From Natronomonas salina (GTDB lineage: Archaea > Halobacteriota > Halobacteria > Halobacteriales > Haloarculaceae), in contig NZ_CP058335.1 of the NCBI RefSeq assembly GCF_013391105.1, positions 2,852,001-2,916,000 of the forward strand: a stretch of DNA of 64,000 nucleotides, written 5' to 3'. Made by a program: the position numbers and the translations under genes. Of this stretch, positions 1-8,772 are shown piece by piece. The stretch's first letter is position 1; every line of letters starts with the position of its first letter. The notes beneath the pieces are model-generated. The model had not been told where the DNA came from. It did no database searches and saw nothing but the letters and a program-made list of their open reading frames with translations.

Positions 1-1
1 C

Positions 2-1429
2 AGCGACGACGAGCACGCCGACCGCGCCGCCGCGGGCATCCGGTCCGTCCTGGAGGGCGACGGCGGCCCGTTCTCGATGGAGTACCCCTGCCACGGCCCC
101 GACGAGCTCCGCTGGTTCGTCATGTGGGCCCGCGGCTTCGACCGCGACGGCGAGCGCTACGCGGTCGTGGTCCACCTGGACGTCACCGCCCGGAAGCTCT
201 CGGAGCTCGCCGTCGAGCGGCGCAACGCCGAGCTCCAGGCGGTCAACCGCATCGGCGAACTCGTCCGCGAGATCGTCGCCTCGCTCGGCCGCGCGACGAC
301 CCGCGCGGAGGTCGAGCGGAGCGTCTGCGAGCGGTTGACCACCGACGGCGCCTACGCGGCCGCAGCGGTCGTCGACCCCACGCCGACCGACGACGGGTTC
401 ACCGTCAGGGAGCGGTCAGTCGCGGCCGACGCCGGCGACCCGCCCGCCGCCGCCCACGTGGACGAGCGGACCGCGGCGGTCGTCCGGGCCGCCCTCGACG
501 CCGGCGAGACGCGCGTCGACCGCGAGCGGTCAGCGCCGGCCTCGACCGACGACGACCGCGACCCCGCCGTCGCGGCCGTGCCGCTCCGACACCGCGAGGC
601 CGTCTACGGCGTCCTCGCCGTGACGGGCCGCCGTCCGGACGCCTTCGACGAGCGCGAGGCCGCCGCCTTCGACGTCCTCGGGGAGAGCGCCGGCTTCGCC
701 GTCCATGCCGTCGAGACCGAGCGGTTCCTCCACGCCGACGAGACGCTCGAACTCCGCTTCCGGCTCCGCGAGGACGCCCTGCCGTTCTTCTCCTCCCTCG
801 GCGCCGGGGAGGACGCCGAGGTCGAGTTCAGCGACGTCGTCCCCGGAGGCGACGGCGCCGTGGTCGTGTACGCCAGCGTCGGCGGCGTCCCGGCCGCGGC
901 GGTCGAGTCGCGGGCGGCCGACCACGACGCCGTCGAATCCGTCCGCGTGATCGACGCCGGGGGCGACGAGGCGCCGGGGCGGCTGGAGTTCCGGTACCGG
1001 CCGCCGTCGCCGGTCCACGACGTCGTCGCGGCCGGGGGCGCGGTCCGGTCCTGCACCGTCGCGGCCGACGGCGGCCTCCTCGTCGCAGAGGTCGACGACG
1101 CGGCGACGATGCGCGCCGTCGTCGACGCCGTCGCGGGCGACGCCGACCTCGTCGGGAAGCGCGGTCGGAGCACGGCGGACGACGGCCCGCGAGGTGGCGA
1201 GGCGGCGATCGACGCCGGCCTCACCGACCGGCAGCGCGACGCGCTCGTCGCCGCCCACCGTGGCGGTTACTACGAGTGGCCCAGTCGGGACAGCAACGCC
1301 GAGGAGCTGGCGGCGGCCATGGACGTCGCGCCGCAGACGTTCCACGAGCATCTGCGGCGCGCCGAGGCGAAGGTCGTCGACCGGTTCGTCGAGGACGGGC
1401 TGGCGCGCCGGACGCCCGACCCAGAGTAA
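2..1429 (+). CDS. Bat-like regulator with PAS, GAF and HTH_10 domains (5' truncated)
   Basis: The frame is open from base 2, so the true start lies before the window; about 475 residues are visible. The visible N-terminus is the end of a PAS domain (a WFVMWARGFD strand, then DVTARKLSEL leading into a helix). A GAF domain follows (roughly residues 70-240), then a bacterio-opsin-activator-type β domain that starts near LELRFRLRED. It ends in an HTH_10 helix-turn-helix (LTDRQRDAL, GGYYEWP, then PQTFHEHLRRAE). Such proteins are soluble cytoplasmic sensors that bind DNA and respond to an unknown PAS/GAF ligand. The family assignment is firm; the signal and target genes cannot be read from the sequence. 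Confidence 0.9.
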   Translation, partial: SDDEHADRAAAGIRSVLEGDGGPFSMEYPCHGPDELRWFVMWARGFDRDGERYAVVVHLDVTARKLSELAVERRNAELQAVNRIGELVREIVASLGRATTRAEVERSVCERLTTDGAYAAAAVVDPTPTDDGFTVRERSVAADAGDPPAAAHVDERTAAVVRAALDAGETRVDRERSAPASTDDDRDPAVAAVPLRHREAVYGVLAVTGRRPDAFDEREAAAFDVLGESAGFAVHAVETERFLHADETLELRFRLREDALPFFSSLGAGEDAEVEFSDVVPGGDGAVVVYASVGGVPAAAVESRAADHDAVESVRVIDAGGDEAPGRLEFRYRPPSPVHDVVAAGGAVRSCTVAADGGLLVAEVDDAATMRAVVDAVAGDADLVGKRGRSTADDGPRGGEAAIDAGLTDRQRDALVAAHRGGYYEWPSRDSNAEELAAAMDVAPQTFHEHLRRAEAKVVDRFVEDGLARRTPDPE

Positions 1430-1474
1430 TCAGGGCTCGCGTTGAGGTCGGCTCGACCCCTCAGCTCACCTACA

Positions 1475-1838
1475 ATGAGGGACCACAGTAACGAACCCGG
1501 TGACGCGATCGGTGCGTTCGCCCACCAGCGCCGCCGAGAGACGCTATCCGCGTTGGCCGACCGCGAGCCGCCGGTGCCGCTTCATGAGCTCGCCGCGGCC
1601 GTCGACGAGGCGGAGTCGGACGACGGCTTCGTCGGCGAGCCGGCCACGGACGGGAGGACGTCGGAGGAGAGCGACCCCTCGGACGGGGGCGGTCGCGGGG
1701 GACCGCCGACAGCGTATCGCGATCGAACTCTACCACGTCCACCTCCCGAGGCTCGACGACGCCGGCCTGGTCTCGTTCGACCCGGCCTCGAAGCTGGTCG
1801 AGGACTGGCGGTCGAACATGCTGCTCGACGCGGTGTAG
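1475..1838 (+). pseudogene. Frameshifted DUF7344-type winged-helix protein
   Basis: From ATG 1475 one frame gives the first half of a DUF7344 winged helix (HQRRRETLSALADREPPVPL, then ELAAAVDEAE). The second half (RQRIAIELYHVHLPRLDDAG, then LVSFDPASKLVED) is in the next frame and stops at 1838. The shift falls between about 1680 and 1705, where there are two runs of five G. It is either a real inactivating indel or an assembly error in the G-runs. It lies directly behind the HTH_10 regulator and would encode a small regulator if intact; compare the intact two-domain relative at 45774. Confidence 0.75.
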
Positions 1839-1929
1839 CCGGCGTCCAGCGCTCTCGAGCCGGCGTCGAAGGTCCACTTTCACCGCGCCGTCGAACGGTT
1901 GAAGGCCACGCGGGGAGTAGGAGGGACGA

Positions 1930-3219
1930 ATGCGCCTCGACGAGTACGTTGACGACCTCGACCGCGACGAGTCGGTCGAACTGCGGAAGCTCGCCGAGGA
2001 GAAGTCCTACGCCGTCACGGACTACATCGACGACGCCCGGACGCGCTTCGACGAGACGCTCTCGGACGACACGCTCGTCGGCTCCACGGCGCCCTCGGTG
2101 TTCGTCGGTCGCTCCTCGTACCCGCGGGTCTCCGCCGGCCTGCTGGCGCCCGTCGGCGACGAGGACGACGCCGAGGGGTACGTCACCAGCGGCGACTGGT
2201 ACCGGCAGGGCTTCGACATCGACGACGTCTTCCAGAAGCGGACCGGCCTGCTGAACTCCACGCGTCGGTCGAACGTCGACGTCGAGGACGTCTGGGACGG
2301 CTTCGTCGGCACCCAGCGGGAGGTCGCCATCGCCGACCGCCCCGTCGACGTCGAGCTCGGCCTCGACGACAGGCCGGGCTTCGGCCTCGACGGCTCCCTC
2401 GAAGATATCGCCGCGCCGCGGGGCCCCCGCGCCAGCGCCGAGCGCGCGCAGGTGACCGAGAACCCCCACGTTCCCCGCGCCATCGAGAAGACGCTCTCGG
2501 ACGACGACTGGCGCGCCGAGGGCGCGATGACCTACCTCTACCGCCGCGGCTTCGACGTCTACGACATCAACAACGTGCTCTCGGTCGGCGCGCTCGGGCA
2601 GGGCGAGAACCGCCGGCTGGTCCCGACGCGGTGGTCGATCACCGCCGTCGACGACACCGTCGGGAAGTACCTCCGCGGCACCATCCGCAACGCCTCGACC
2701 ATCGACCGGACGATGGTCTGGCACAACAGCTACGTCGGCAACGACTACTGGGTGATCGCGACGCCCGGCGACTGGGAGTTCGAGCTCGTCGAGCTGAAGG
2801 CGCCGGGCTCCATCTGGAATCCGGACCCCGACGGCCAGCTCTACATGGCCGCCGACAGCGAGGGGTTCGAGGGCCGCACCGAGTACGTCGACGAGACCTC
2901 CGGGGCCTACTACGCCTCCCGGCTGGGCGTCCTCGAGGAGCTCGCCGACCGCGACCGGCAGGCGAAGGTGCTCGTCATCCGCCACGCCACCAACGAGTAC
3001 TGGGCGCCGGTCGGCGTCTGGCAGATCCGCGAGTCGATCCGGAACGCCTTCGACGCCGAGCCCGCGGTCGCCGAGACGCTCCACCAGGCCGTCCGCCAGC
3101 TCGTCCCGCAGCTCCCGGTCTCGCTGACCGACCTCCGCCGGAAGTCGACGATGGCCGCGGGCATCCAGTCGGACCTCTCGGCGTTCGGCGGCGGCGCCGG
3201 CGGCTCTCGAAGCGACTAA
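1930..3219 (+). CDS. nreA: NreA-type DNA repair protein
   Basis: This 429-residue protein matches archaeal NreA (DUF650/DUF651 architecture) over its whole length, with conserved stretches such as PSVFVGRSSYPRVSAGLL near residues 55-75, the APRGPRASAERAQVTENPHV region, and HNSYVGNDYWVI. The C-terminus carries QSDLSAFG, a PCNA-interacting (PIP-like) peptide; haloarchaeal NreA is known to act in DNA-damage repair with PCNA. A Shine-Dalgarno GGAGG at 1920-1924 lies five bases before the ATG and supports this start. It is monocistronic or followed by the small membrane protein 25 bases downstream. Confidence 0.93.
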   Translation: MRLDEYVDDLDRDESVELRKLAEEKSYAVTDYIDDARTRFDETLSDDTLVGSTAPSVFVGRSSYPRVSAGLLAPVGDEDDAEGYVTSGDWYRQGFDIDDVFQKRTGLLNSTRRSNVDVEDVWDGFVGTQREVAIADRPVDVELGLDDRPGFGLDGSLEDIAAPRGPRASAERAQVTENPHVPRAIEKTLSDDDWRAEGAMTYLYRRGFDVYDINNVLSVGALGQGENRRLVPTRWSITAVDDTVGKYLRGTIRNASTIDRTMVWHNSYVGNDYWVIATPGDWEFELVELKAPGSIWNPDPDGQLYMAADSEGFEGRTEYVDETSGAYYASRLGVLEELADRDRQAKVLVIRHATNEYWAPVGVWQIRESIRNAFDAEPAVAETLHQAVRQLVPQLPVSLTDLRRKSTMAAGIQSDLSAFGGGAGGSRSD

Positions 3220-3244
3220 GGCCGCCTCGCCGCTTCCCTCGGAT

Positions 3245-3391
3245 ATGCTCCTGCTCTCGGCGGACCTGCTCTCCGGGCCGGCGCTGTTCGTCGCGTTGCT
3301 CGCGGTCGCCTTCCTCGTGTTCCCCTGTCTGTACCTCTACATGGCGCTCCGCGAACGGGGCGTCTTCGAGCGAACCCTGGGCCGGGAGTGA
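3245..3391 (+). CDS. Small single-pass membrane protein (48 aa)
   Basis: A 48-residue frame starts 25 bases after nreA. It has one hydrophobic segment (residues about 12-33: ALFVALLAVAFLVFPCLYLY) followed by a basic/acidic tail that ends GVFERTLGRE. The family is not recognised. Codon use is strongly GC at third positions, as in its neighbours, and the spacing suggests co-transcription with nreA. It could be a small component of the membrane; function unknown. Confidence 0.6.
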   Translation: MLLLSADLLSGPALFVALLAVAFLVFPCLYLYMALRERGVFERTLGRE

Positions 3392-3460
3392 CCGCGGCCG
3401 AGGGGCGTGGTACCGCTCGCCCGCCGAGGGTTTAAGCCGCCGCTCCCGGTCACGACGTGT

Positions 3461-4933
3461 ATGCGAGACCGGCTGGGCCTGCGCGACCGGTTCGATCGGA
3501 CGATGCGCCGGCTCCGTCGTCGGCTGCGGGGGCTCCGCCGGACCCCGAGACGCCTCCCCCGGGGGCTCCGCCGGCGCCTCGAGGAGACCCGGACCATCGT
3601 CCACGTCTCCATCCTGCTGTTCGTGCCGTTCATGGTCGCGCTGCTGACGTACCTCTCTGCCCGGATCGACCAGCTCTCTTTCTTCCTGTTCCCGCCGCTG
3701 GCGGCCGGGACCTACGCGCTGTTCGCGAACCCCGAGAGCGAGTACGCCTCGCCGACGCGGTTCGTCGCCGGCCTGACCGCGGGCGCGGTCTGCGCGTGGA
3801 TCGCGATGGCGATCGCCGTCCGGTTCGTCTACCCGGGGTTGCCGCCGTCGGCCATCGAGGTGGACGCGCCCGGCGCAGCGTTCGCGGTGTTCCTCACCGG
3901 CGCCGTCACCTGGGCGCTGGACGTCGAGGAGGCTGCGGCGTTCTCGATGGCGCTGCTCGGGCTGCTCGTCGACCCCGGCGACCAGCTGTCCTTCGTCGTC
4001 AGCGTCGTCCTCGCCTCCAGCATCGTCGCCGGGGTCTTCACCGTCTGGCGGGAGCTCTTCTACGAGCAGCGGGCGCGGTACCTCTACCAGTCGATCCGCG
4101 GCGACGACCACGTGCTCGTGCCGATGCGCGGCGAGACGTCCGAGGCGACGGCGATGCTCGGCGGCCGCCTGGCCGCCGCCCACGACGCCGGGAAGGTCGT
4201 CCTGCTGGACGTCGTCGAGGACGACGAGGCCGACGCCCTGTCCGAGTCCGACGTGGAAGCCGACACCGTCGAGGCGGCGTCGACGGTGCCGACCGACGAG
4301 ACGGTCGCGGCGACCGCGTCGGACCTCGAGACGCTCGCCGCTCGCGTCGAGGCGACCCTGGATGTCCCCTGTCAGGTCGTCGTCGCGGCGACGGACGGCT
4401 CGGTCGCCTCGACGGTCCGGCAGACGGCCCGGGAGACCAACTGCGACCTCATCGCCACGCCCTACGAGACCGACGCCGACGGCGACCTGACGCGGTTCGT
4501 CACGCAGTTGCTGGACGCGCGGATGGACGTCCTCGTCCACAAGTCCCACGGTGGCCGGACGGAGTGGCGACGGGTCGTGGTCCCCGTCCGCCGGGCCAGC
4601 GACACCGCCCACGCGATGATCGACTTCGCGCTCCGGCTCGTCGGATCGGAGGGCCGCGTCAGCGTCGCCCGCTGTATCGACTCGGACCGGGAGCGCCGGC
4701 AGGCCACCGAGATGCTGGCCAACCTCGTGGAGACCGCCGACGGTCGCATCGAGACGCGGGTGGACAAGGCCCCCATCGAGGCGTTCGTCCGCCGCCTCGC
4801 GCGGACGAACGACCTCGTCATCGTCGGCGCCAGCCGCGACCGGAGCCGCGCCTCCAGGCTGCTCTCGCCGCCGACCTTCGAGCGCATCGACGACATCGAG
4901 ACCGACATCGCCATCGTCGACCGACGGCGGTAG
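3461..4933 (+). CDS. HPP-family membrane protein fused to tandem UspA domains
   Basis: The 490-residue protein has a cytoplasmic Arg-rich start, then an HPP-type membrane domain (residues about 45-200; about five hydrophobic segments, including QLSFFLFPPLAAGTYALF and ALLGLLVDPGDQLSFVVSVV). Two UspA-like α/β domains follow (about 210-350 and 360-490; the second has LVIVGASRDRSRASRL). The ATG at 3461 is preferred over an upstream ATG because TTTAAG at 3431-3436 sits about 25-30 bases before it, typical of a leaderless haloarchaeal gene. HPP domains occur in transporters, including nitrite transport in cyanobacteria and plants, so a regulated membrane transporter or sensor is plausible; substrate unknown. 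Confidence 0.85.
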   Translation: MRDRLGLRDRFDRTMRRLRRRLRGLRRTPRRLPRGLRRRLEETRTIVHVSILLFVPFMVALLTYLSARIDQLSFFLFPPLAAGTYALFANPESEYASPTRFVAGLTAGAVCAWIAMAIAVRFVYPGLPPSAIEVDAPGAAFAVFLTGAVTWALDVEEAAAFSMALLGLLVDPGDQLSFVVSVVLASSIVAGVFTVWRELFYEQRARYLYQSIRGDDHVLVPMRGETSEATAMLGGRLAAAHDAGKVVLLDVVEDDEADALSESDVEADTVEAASTVPTDETVAATASDLETLAARVEATLDVPCQVVVAATDGSVASTVRQTARETNCDLIATPYETDADGDLTRFVTQLLDARMDVLVHKSHGGRTEWRRVVVPVRRASDTAHAMIDFALRLVGSEGRVSVARCIDSDRERRQATEMLANLVETADGRIETRVDKAPIEAFVRRLARTNDLVIVGASRDRSRASRLLSPPTFERIDDIETDIAIVDRRR

Positions 4934-4979
4934 CGGCGGCGCTGACCGCCGCCAGCTATCCGCCGCTGGTAGCGCCCCG

Positions 4980-5417
4980 TCAGACCTGCTCGAAGAAGTC
5001 GTCGACGAGGGCGCCGGTGTCCTCGACGATACCCTCCCAGGCCTCGTTGTCGGGAGCGATGCCGACCAGCCGCGCGATCTTCATGATGGAGACGTGGTAG
5101 ACACGCTGGAGGCCGGGCTCCTCCTCCCAGACGACGAAGTTACAGGGGAACAGCGCGCCCTGCTGCAGCGTTACGTCGAGCGCGCGGTCGGCCATCTCCG
5201 GGTTGCAGGCGCCCAGCACGTAGTAGGGGTCGCGGTCGGCGTCAACTTTCTCGTTGAGCAGGTCCGAGGGCGAGAACTCCACTGGGATGCCGAAGCCGGT
5301 ATCGAGGGCAACCTCCCGGACGTGTTCGACGGCTTCCTCGTGGTCCATCTCCAGTGTCGTCTGTCGCTCCCCGATGTCCTCCGGGTCGACGTCTGCGGGG
5401 TCGAAGGTCAGGCTCAT
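4980..5417 (-). CDS. DUF302 family protein
   Basis: 145 residues. The core LDTGFGIPVEFSPSDLLNEK, then YVLGACNPEMADRAL and ALFPCNFVVWEEE, is the DUF302 signature, a small α/β fold found in many archaea and bacteria with no proven enzymatic role. ATG 5417 is chosen because CTTTTGC lies about 26 bases upstream on the minus strand; an in-frame ATG 36 bases further up would place the promoter inside the gene. It is convergent with the HPP-UspA gene, with 46 bases between. Confidence 0.85.
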   Translation of the reverse strand: MSLTFDPADVDPEDIGERQTTLEMDHEEAVEHVREVALDTGFGIPVEFSPSDLLNEKVDADRDPYYVLGACNPEMADRALDVTLQQGALFPCNFVVWEEEPGLQRVYHVSIMKIARLVGIAPDNEAWEGIVEDTGALVDDFFEQV

Positions 5418-5464
5418 GGCTACGGATGGGCGCGCGACCGCAAAAGAGTTCACCCTGGCCGTCG

Positions 5465-5845
5465 CTACGCCTCGTCGTCGAACTCGAACTCGCCGTCGTC
5501 GGCGTCCTCGTCCGCGGCGGCGTCGCCGGCGCTGCTCGAACCGCTCGACCCGCCGTCGCCCGTCGTCGGGACGGGGCCGGTGCCGACGACCGACCGGACG
5601 GTGCCGACGAAGTCCTGGCTGGTCTCGAAGTAGACCTCGTCGCTGCTACCGAGGACGTCCTTGACCGACTGGGGGCCGTCCGGCGTCCTGAGGGTCGTCC
5701 CGCCCTCCCGGCGGACGACCTCGCTCTTCTCGATCGGGAAGAACAGCCGCGAGGTCACCCGGGAGACCGGCGCGCCCTCGACCTCGTCGCCCTCGCCGAG
5801 TTCGACGACCGGCTCGTCTTCCTCCTCCTCGCCGTTGTCGCTCAT
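5465..5845 (-). CDS. Acidic haloarchaeal protein (DUF5789-like)
   Basis: 126 residues. A folded core (APVSRVTSRLFFPIEKSEVV, then RTPDGPQSVKDVLGSSDEVY) is followed by a Gly/Ser/Asp/Glu-rich tail that ends EFEFDDEA. The pattern resembles the DUF5789 family of haloarchaea, for which no function is established. It is encoded upstream of the DUF302 gene on the same strand with a 47-base gap, so the two may be linked, although each start has its own promoter-like box. Confidence 0.7.
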   Translation of the reverse strand: MSDNGEEEEDEPVVELGEGDEVEGAPVSRVTSRLFFPIEKSEVVRREGGTTLRTPDGPQSVKDVLGSSDEVYFETSQDFVGTVRSVVGTGPVPTTGDGGSSGSSSAGDAAADEDADDGEFEFDDEA

Positions 5846-5932
5846 GGCTCCGCCTTCAGGGCGTCCCGCCCTAATTGTTACGAACCCGGGCCGACGCGAG
5901 CGATTCATACTCGCGGAGCCGCAAGTTCCGAC

Positions 5933-6415
5933 GTGTACGGCCCCGGACACGTCGGCGCGGCGCTGTTCTGCTACGCGCCGGTCGCGGCGGCGCTGACCCG
6001 CAGCGGCGAGCCGGCGCTGGCGCTCTTCGGCACCGGGGTCGCCGTCGCGCTCTCGACGCTCCCCGACGCCGACCAGTTCGAGGTCGTCCCGGCCGACCAC
6101 CGCGGGCCGACCCACACCGTCTGGTTCGTCCTCGGAGTGGCGGCGGTCCTGGCGGCCAGCGGCGCGCTCGTCGGACTCCTCGCCGGTCGGCCCGCGGCGC
6201 TGGCGACCACCGCCGGCAGCGCGGCCCTCGTCTCGCTGGCCTCGCACCTGCTGGCCGACGTCATCACGCCGATGGGCATCCGGCCGTTCGCGCCGCTCTC
6301 GGGGTGGCACCACAGCTTCGACCTGACGCCGGCGAAGAACCCCCGGGCCAACGCGGCGCTGCTGGGGCTGGGGACGCTGTTCGCGCTCGGCTGCCAGATT
6401 GCGGTCTGGCCGTAG
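5933..6415 (+). CDS. YdjM/DUF457-type membrane metal-dependent hydrolase
   Basis: 160 residues with about four membrane segments. The arrangement GHVGAALF near the N-terminus, LPDADQFE, HRGPTHTVWF and SHLLADVITPMGIRPFAPLS is the YdjM/DUF457 pattern, with conserved His and Asp residues (LPDxD, HRGxTHT, SHLLxD) thought to bind metal in the membrane. The start is GTG at 5933: TTCATA lies about 28 bases before it and no suitable ATG exists. It is divergent from the DUF5789-like gene (87 bases). Confidence 0.85.
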   Translation: MYGPGHVGAALFCYAPVAAALTRSGEPALALFGTGVAVALSTLPDADQFEVVPADHRGPTHTVWFVLGVAAVLAASGALVGLLAGRPAALATTAGSAALVSLASHLLADVITPMGIRPFAPLSGWHHSFDLTPAKNPRANAALLGLGTLFALGCQIAVWP

Positions 6416-6507
6416 CACCGGTCGACGCGATGCCCCGACCCGGTGCGGGCTTGCGAATGACAGCCCCGAACACTTGGCGCCGTGTCGCCTTTCCTTATCC
6501 GATACTG

Positions 6508-7023
6508 ATGGCGCTCTTCAACACCGACACGGTCGGACATCTCGTCGAGGCGACCGGCGGCGTCTCGCGGAAGATGGCCGAATCCAGCACCGAGCCTGGC
6601 GACGCCGGCCGGTACGCCGACGCGTTCGGCGCGGCGGTCGACGAGCACGCGGCGACGCTCCGACGGTACGTGAACGACCGCGCCGATCCCGGCGACCGGG
6701 TGGTAGCGGTCCGGTTCGCCGACCGGAACGGCACCCGGACAGCGCGGTACGTCGTCGCGTCGTCCGGGTCGTCGGGCGACGTCGACGAGCTTCGAGTCCT
6801 CGATCCCGGGGGATTCGAGGAACTCGACAGGGGGGTCGACCACCGGCTGGAACTGGACTGGTTCCTCAGCCGCAACGCGGCCGACGAACTGCGGCGGTTC
6901 GTCGAAGAGTTCGCCGAGGACGGGCGGGACCCCTCGCAGTCCTACGTCGCCAAGACCGCCGCGAAGTACGGCGACAGCGTCAAGGGGGACCTCTTCGACG
7001 CGATAGTTGCCCGGTTCGATTGA
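6508..7023 (+). CDS. Conserved haloarchaeal protein of unknown function
   Basis: 171 residues, soluble and acidic. The N-terminus (MALFNTDTVGHLVEATGGVS) is helical; the centre is β-rich (DRVVAVRFADRNGTRTARYV); the C-terminus has FLSRNAADELRRFVEEF and a KTAAKYGDSVKGDLFDAIV helix. No known domain is recognised. An in-frame ATG at 6458 would add 16 residues; the start at 6508 is preferred because the extra residues look non-conserved, but this is not certain. Confidence 0.6.
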   Translation: MALFNTDTVGHLVEATGGVSRKMAESSTEPGDAGRYADAFGAAVDEHAATLRRYVNDRADPGDRVVAVRFADRNGTRTARYVVASSGSSGDVDELRVLDPGGFEELDRGVDHRLELDWFLSRNAADELRRFVEEFAEDGRDPSQSYVAKTAAKYGDSVKGDLFDAIVARFD

Positions 7024-7065
7024 CCTCGGCGGCGCGTCGCCGCTATTCGGCCTCTGCCCTCGCTC

Positions 7066-7248
7066 TCAGACCACCAGCAGCCAGAACCCGACGGCCATCC
7101 CCAGGCCCCCGACCGCGCGGACGGCGACCGTCTCCCAGTGGCCGGCCGTCCGGCCGAACCGCTCGCCGACCCCCGCCGCGACGCCCTGCGGGAAGACGAA
7201 CAGCCCCAGCCCGATGGAGAAGGCCACCAGGCCGACGAACTGGTTCAT
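7066..7248 (-). CDS. Small two-pass membrane protein (60 aa)
   Basis: Sixty residues with two hydrophobic helices (VGLVAFSIGLGLFVFPQGVA and AVRAVGGLGMAVGFWLLVV), joined by a short loop containing GERFGRTAGHWE. No named family is recognised. It is convergent with the upstream unknown gene and divergent from the zinc protein at 7342. The start is the only ATG that includes the first helix. Confidence 0.6.
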   Translation of the reverse strand: MNQFVGLVAFSIGLGLFVFPQGVAAGVGERFGRTAGHWETVAVRAVGGLGMAVGFWLLVV

Positions 7249-7341
7249 GCCCGACTCACCACCCCCGCGCCCGATAACGGTTCCGGCCCGGGAACCGACC
7301 CGGACGGAAGGTTGAAATCCGGCGACGACGGACGCGTGGGC

Positions 7342-7938
7342 ATGGAGAAGACGCCGCGGGGGACGTCGGTCGGAGTGGACGACCCCTACGCGACCGTCGA
7401 CCGCTGCGACCACCTCACCGACGACGGCCGCTGCCGCTACGCCGCCGAGCACGGCCACCACGACCCCGAGTTCGCCCGCGAGCGCCACGAGGACGACCTG
7501 CGGTGTCCCGCGGCCGACCCTGAAGGGGAGTGGGACTGGAGCGACTGCCCCCACTTCCGGGCGCGGCAGCGCTCGAAGGAGTGCGTCCGCTGCGGGCTCG
7601 AGGAGCGCCGCGTCGCCCACGAGAACGAGCGGCCGCTGCTGGAGGAGCACCACCTGAAGTATCCGGACAGCGAGGCGCGACGCGCCTCGGACGCGAGCGG
7701 GGAGCAGAGCGACCCGCAAGCGGACCACCGGAAGGAGCTCGCCCACGAGATCACGGTGTACATCTGCCGGTGGTGTCACGCGAAGATCCACCAGTCGTGG
7801 GCGCGGCTCGACGACGACGTGGCGCCGGACCCCGAGGCCATCGCCGAGGCCGAGGGGCGCCGCTCGAAGGAGCACGAGGAGTTCGGCTTCGAGACCGCGG
7901 CCGACCGGTTCGGCGACGGCGACGGCCGGGAGGGGTGA
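7342..7938 (+). CDS. HNH-like zinc-cluster protein (DUF7097-like)
   Basis: 198 residues, rich in Cys and His. After a Cys-containing N-terminal part (RCDHLTDDGRCRY; CPHFRARQRSKECVRCGLEE) comes an HNH-like core: EEHHLKYP, then ITVYICRWCHAKIHQSWARL. This resembles HNH endonuclease/zinc-binding domains; nuclease activity is not proven. A TTGAAA box about 28 bases upstream fits a leaderless start at 7342. Between the two HNH strands lies a low-complexity insert of about 20 residues (DSEARRASDASGEQSDPQAD), encoded by a palindromic repeat described separately. Confidence 0.75.
   Translation: MEKTPRGTSVGVDDPYATVDRCDHLTDDGRCRYAAEHGHHDPEFARERHEDDLRCPAADPEGEWDWSDCPHFRARQRSKECVRCGLEERRVAHENERPLLEEHHLKYPDSEARRASDASGEQSDPQADHRKELAHEITVYICRWCHAKIHQSWARLDDDVAPDPEAIAEAEGRRSKEHEEFGFETAADRFGDGDGREG
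7672..7688. repeat. Palindrome GAGGCGC-N3-GCGCCTC inside a coding sequence
   Basis: A perfect 7-bp inverted repeat with a three-base loop, followed by CGGACG, sits in frame in the HNH-like gene and encodes part of a charged low-complexity insert. The same palindrome with the same flank occurs, on the other strand, inside the acyl-CoA ligase gene at 22377-22393. Confidence 0.8.
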
Positions 7939-7944
7939 CGCCGC

Positions 7945-8382
7945 TCACTCGAGGTCGAAGGCGTCCGGCGGCTGGCCGGCCTCGTCGAGGACGTCGTCGC
8001 TGACGAGGATGGGGCAGTCCACCCGGAGGGCGACGGCGATGGCGTCGCTGGGCCGGGCGTCGAAGACGACCTTCTCGCGCTCGCCGTCGGCGTAGCGCTC
8101 CGCGTCGATCTTCGCGAGGAACGTGTTCTCCGAGAGGCCGTCGATGCGGACGCGGTCGATGGCGCCGCCGAACTCCGTGAGCATCTCGACGAACAGGTCG
8201 TGGGTCAGCGGCCGCTCGAAGGGGCGGCTCTCGAGCGCGTGGGAGATGGACTTCGCCTGGTCGGCGCTGATGAAGATGGGGACCGCCTCGTCGCGGGCGT
8301 TGAGGACGACGACTGGGGCGCCCTCGTCGCCACCTTCGTCGACGCTGATCCCGAGACCGCGGACGTCCGCCTCGTGTGTCAT
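7945..8382 (-). CDS. Bifunctional nuclease (BFN/DUF151) domain protein
   Basis: 145 residues. The body (PIFISADQAKSISHALESRP, THDLFVEMLTEFGG, ARPSDAIAVALRVDCPILVS) is the BFN/DUF151 domain, described as a nuclease in plants and widespread in prokaryotes. ATG 8382 is preferred; a GTG one codon upstream is possible. A CTTTTGG box about 30 bases upstream supports leaderless initiation. It is divergent from the gene at 8442, leaving a 59-base shared promoter. Confidence 0.88.
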   Translation of the reverse strand: MTHEADVRGLGISVDEGGDEGAPVVVLNARDEAVPIFISADQAKSISHALESRPFERPLTHDLFVEMLTEFGGAIDRVRIDGLSENTFLAKIDAERYADGEREKVVFDARPSDAIAVALRVDCPILVSDDVLDEAGQPPDAFDLE

Positions 8383-8441
8383 CACGTAACACTGGTGGAA
8401 GCTGCACCAAAGCTTTTCGCCCCCAGCGACGACGTCCGGGT

Positions 8442-8726
8442 ATGGGCGACCCCTACGTCGTCGCCGTGAAACCGTCGGCCCGCCGGGTCAGCGGCGCGGC
8501 CGGCGAGTGGGTCGCCGACGAGGGTCGCTTCCGCCGCTTCGACTCGAAGGCGCTGGCCCGCCAGTGGGCCCGCGAGGTGAGCCCGCAGGGCCGGACGCTG
8601 TGGGTCCAGGACGCCCACCCGCTCGACGAGGGGCCGGCCGACGGCTACCTCCTGGCCCGCCGGAGCCGCCTGCGCGGCAACGAGGAGGAGCTGCCGGGCG
8701 ACCAGGTGGCATTCACGGAGCTGTAG
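8442..8726 (+). CDS. Small conserved haloarchaeal protein (94 aa)
   Basis: 94 residues, compact and soluble, with strands and helices suggested by DPYVVAVKPSARRV, RRFDSKALARQWAREVS and GRTLWVQDAHPLD. Unusually for this proteome it contains many Arg residues, which may mean nucleic-acid contact (inference only). CTTTTC at about 8413 is the likely TATA box. It is not assigned to a named family. Confidence 0.65.
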   Translation: MGDPYVVAVKPSARRVSGAAGEWVADEGRFRRFDSKALARQWAREVSPQGRTLWVQDAHPLDEGPADGYLLARRSRLRGNEEELPGDQVAFTEL

Positions 8727-8772
8727 GGGTCCGTCCCCGAATTTTAAGCGGGTCGCCGCGCTCTCCGAGAGT

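Noticed and set aside
124-1491. A second plus-strand frame in the first gene
   Set aside because: The translation is almost entirely Arg, Gly and Pro, typical of the off-frame of a GC-rich gene.
2975-4612. A long minus-strand frame across the HPP-UspA gene
   Set aside because: Arg/Gly/Asp-rich translation with no domain; the plus strand has HPP and UspA domains and a TATA box.
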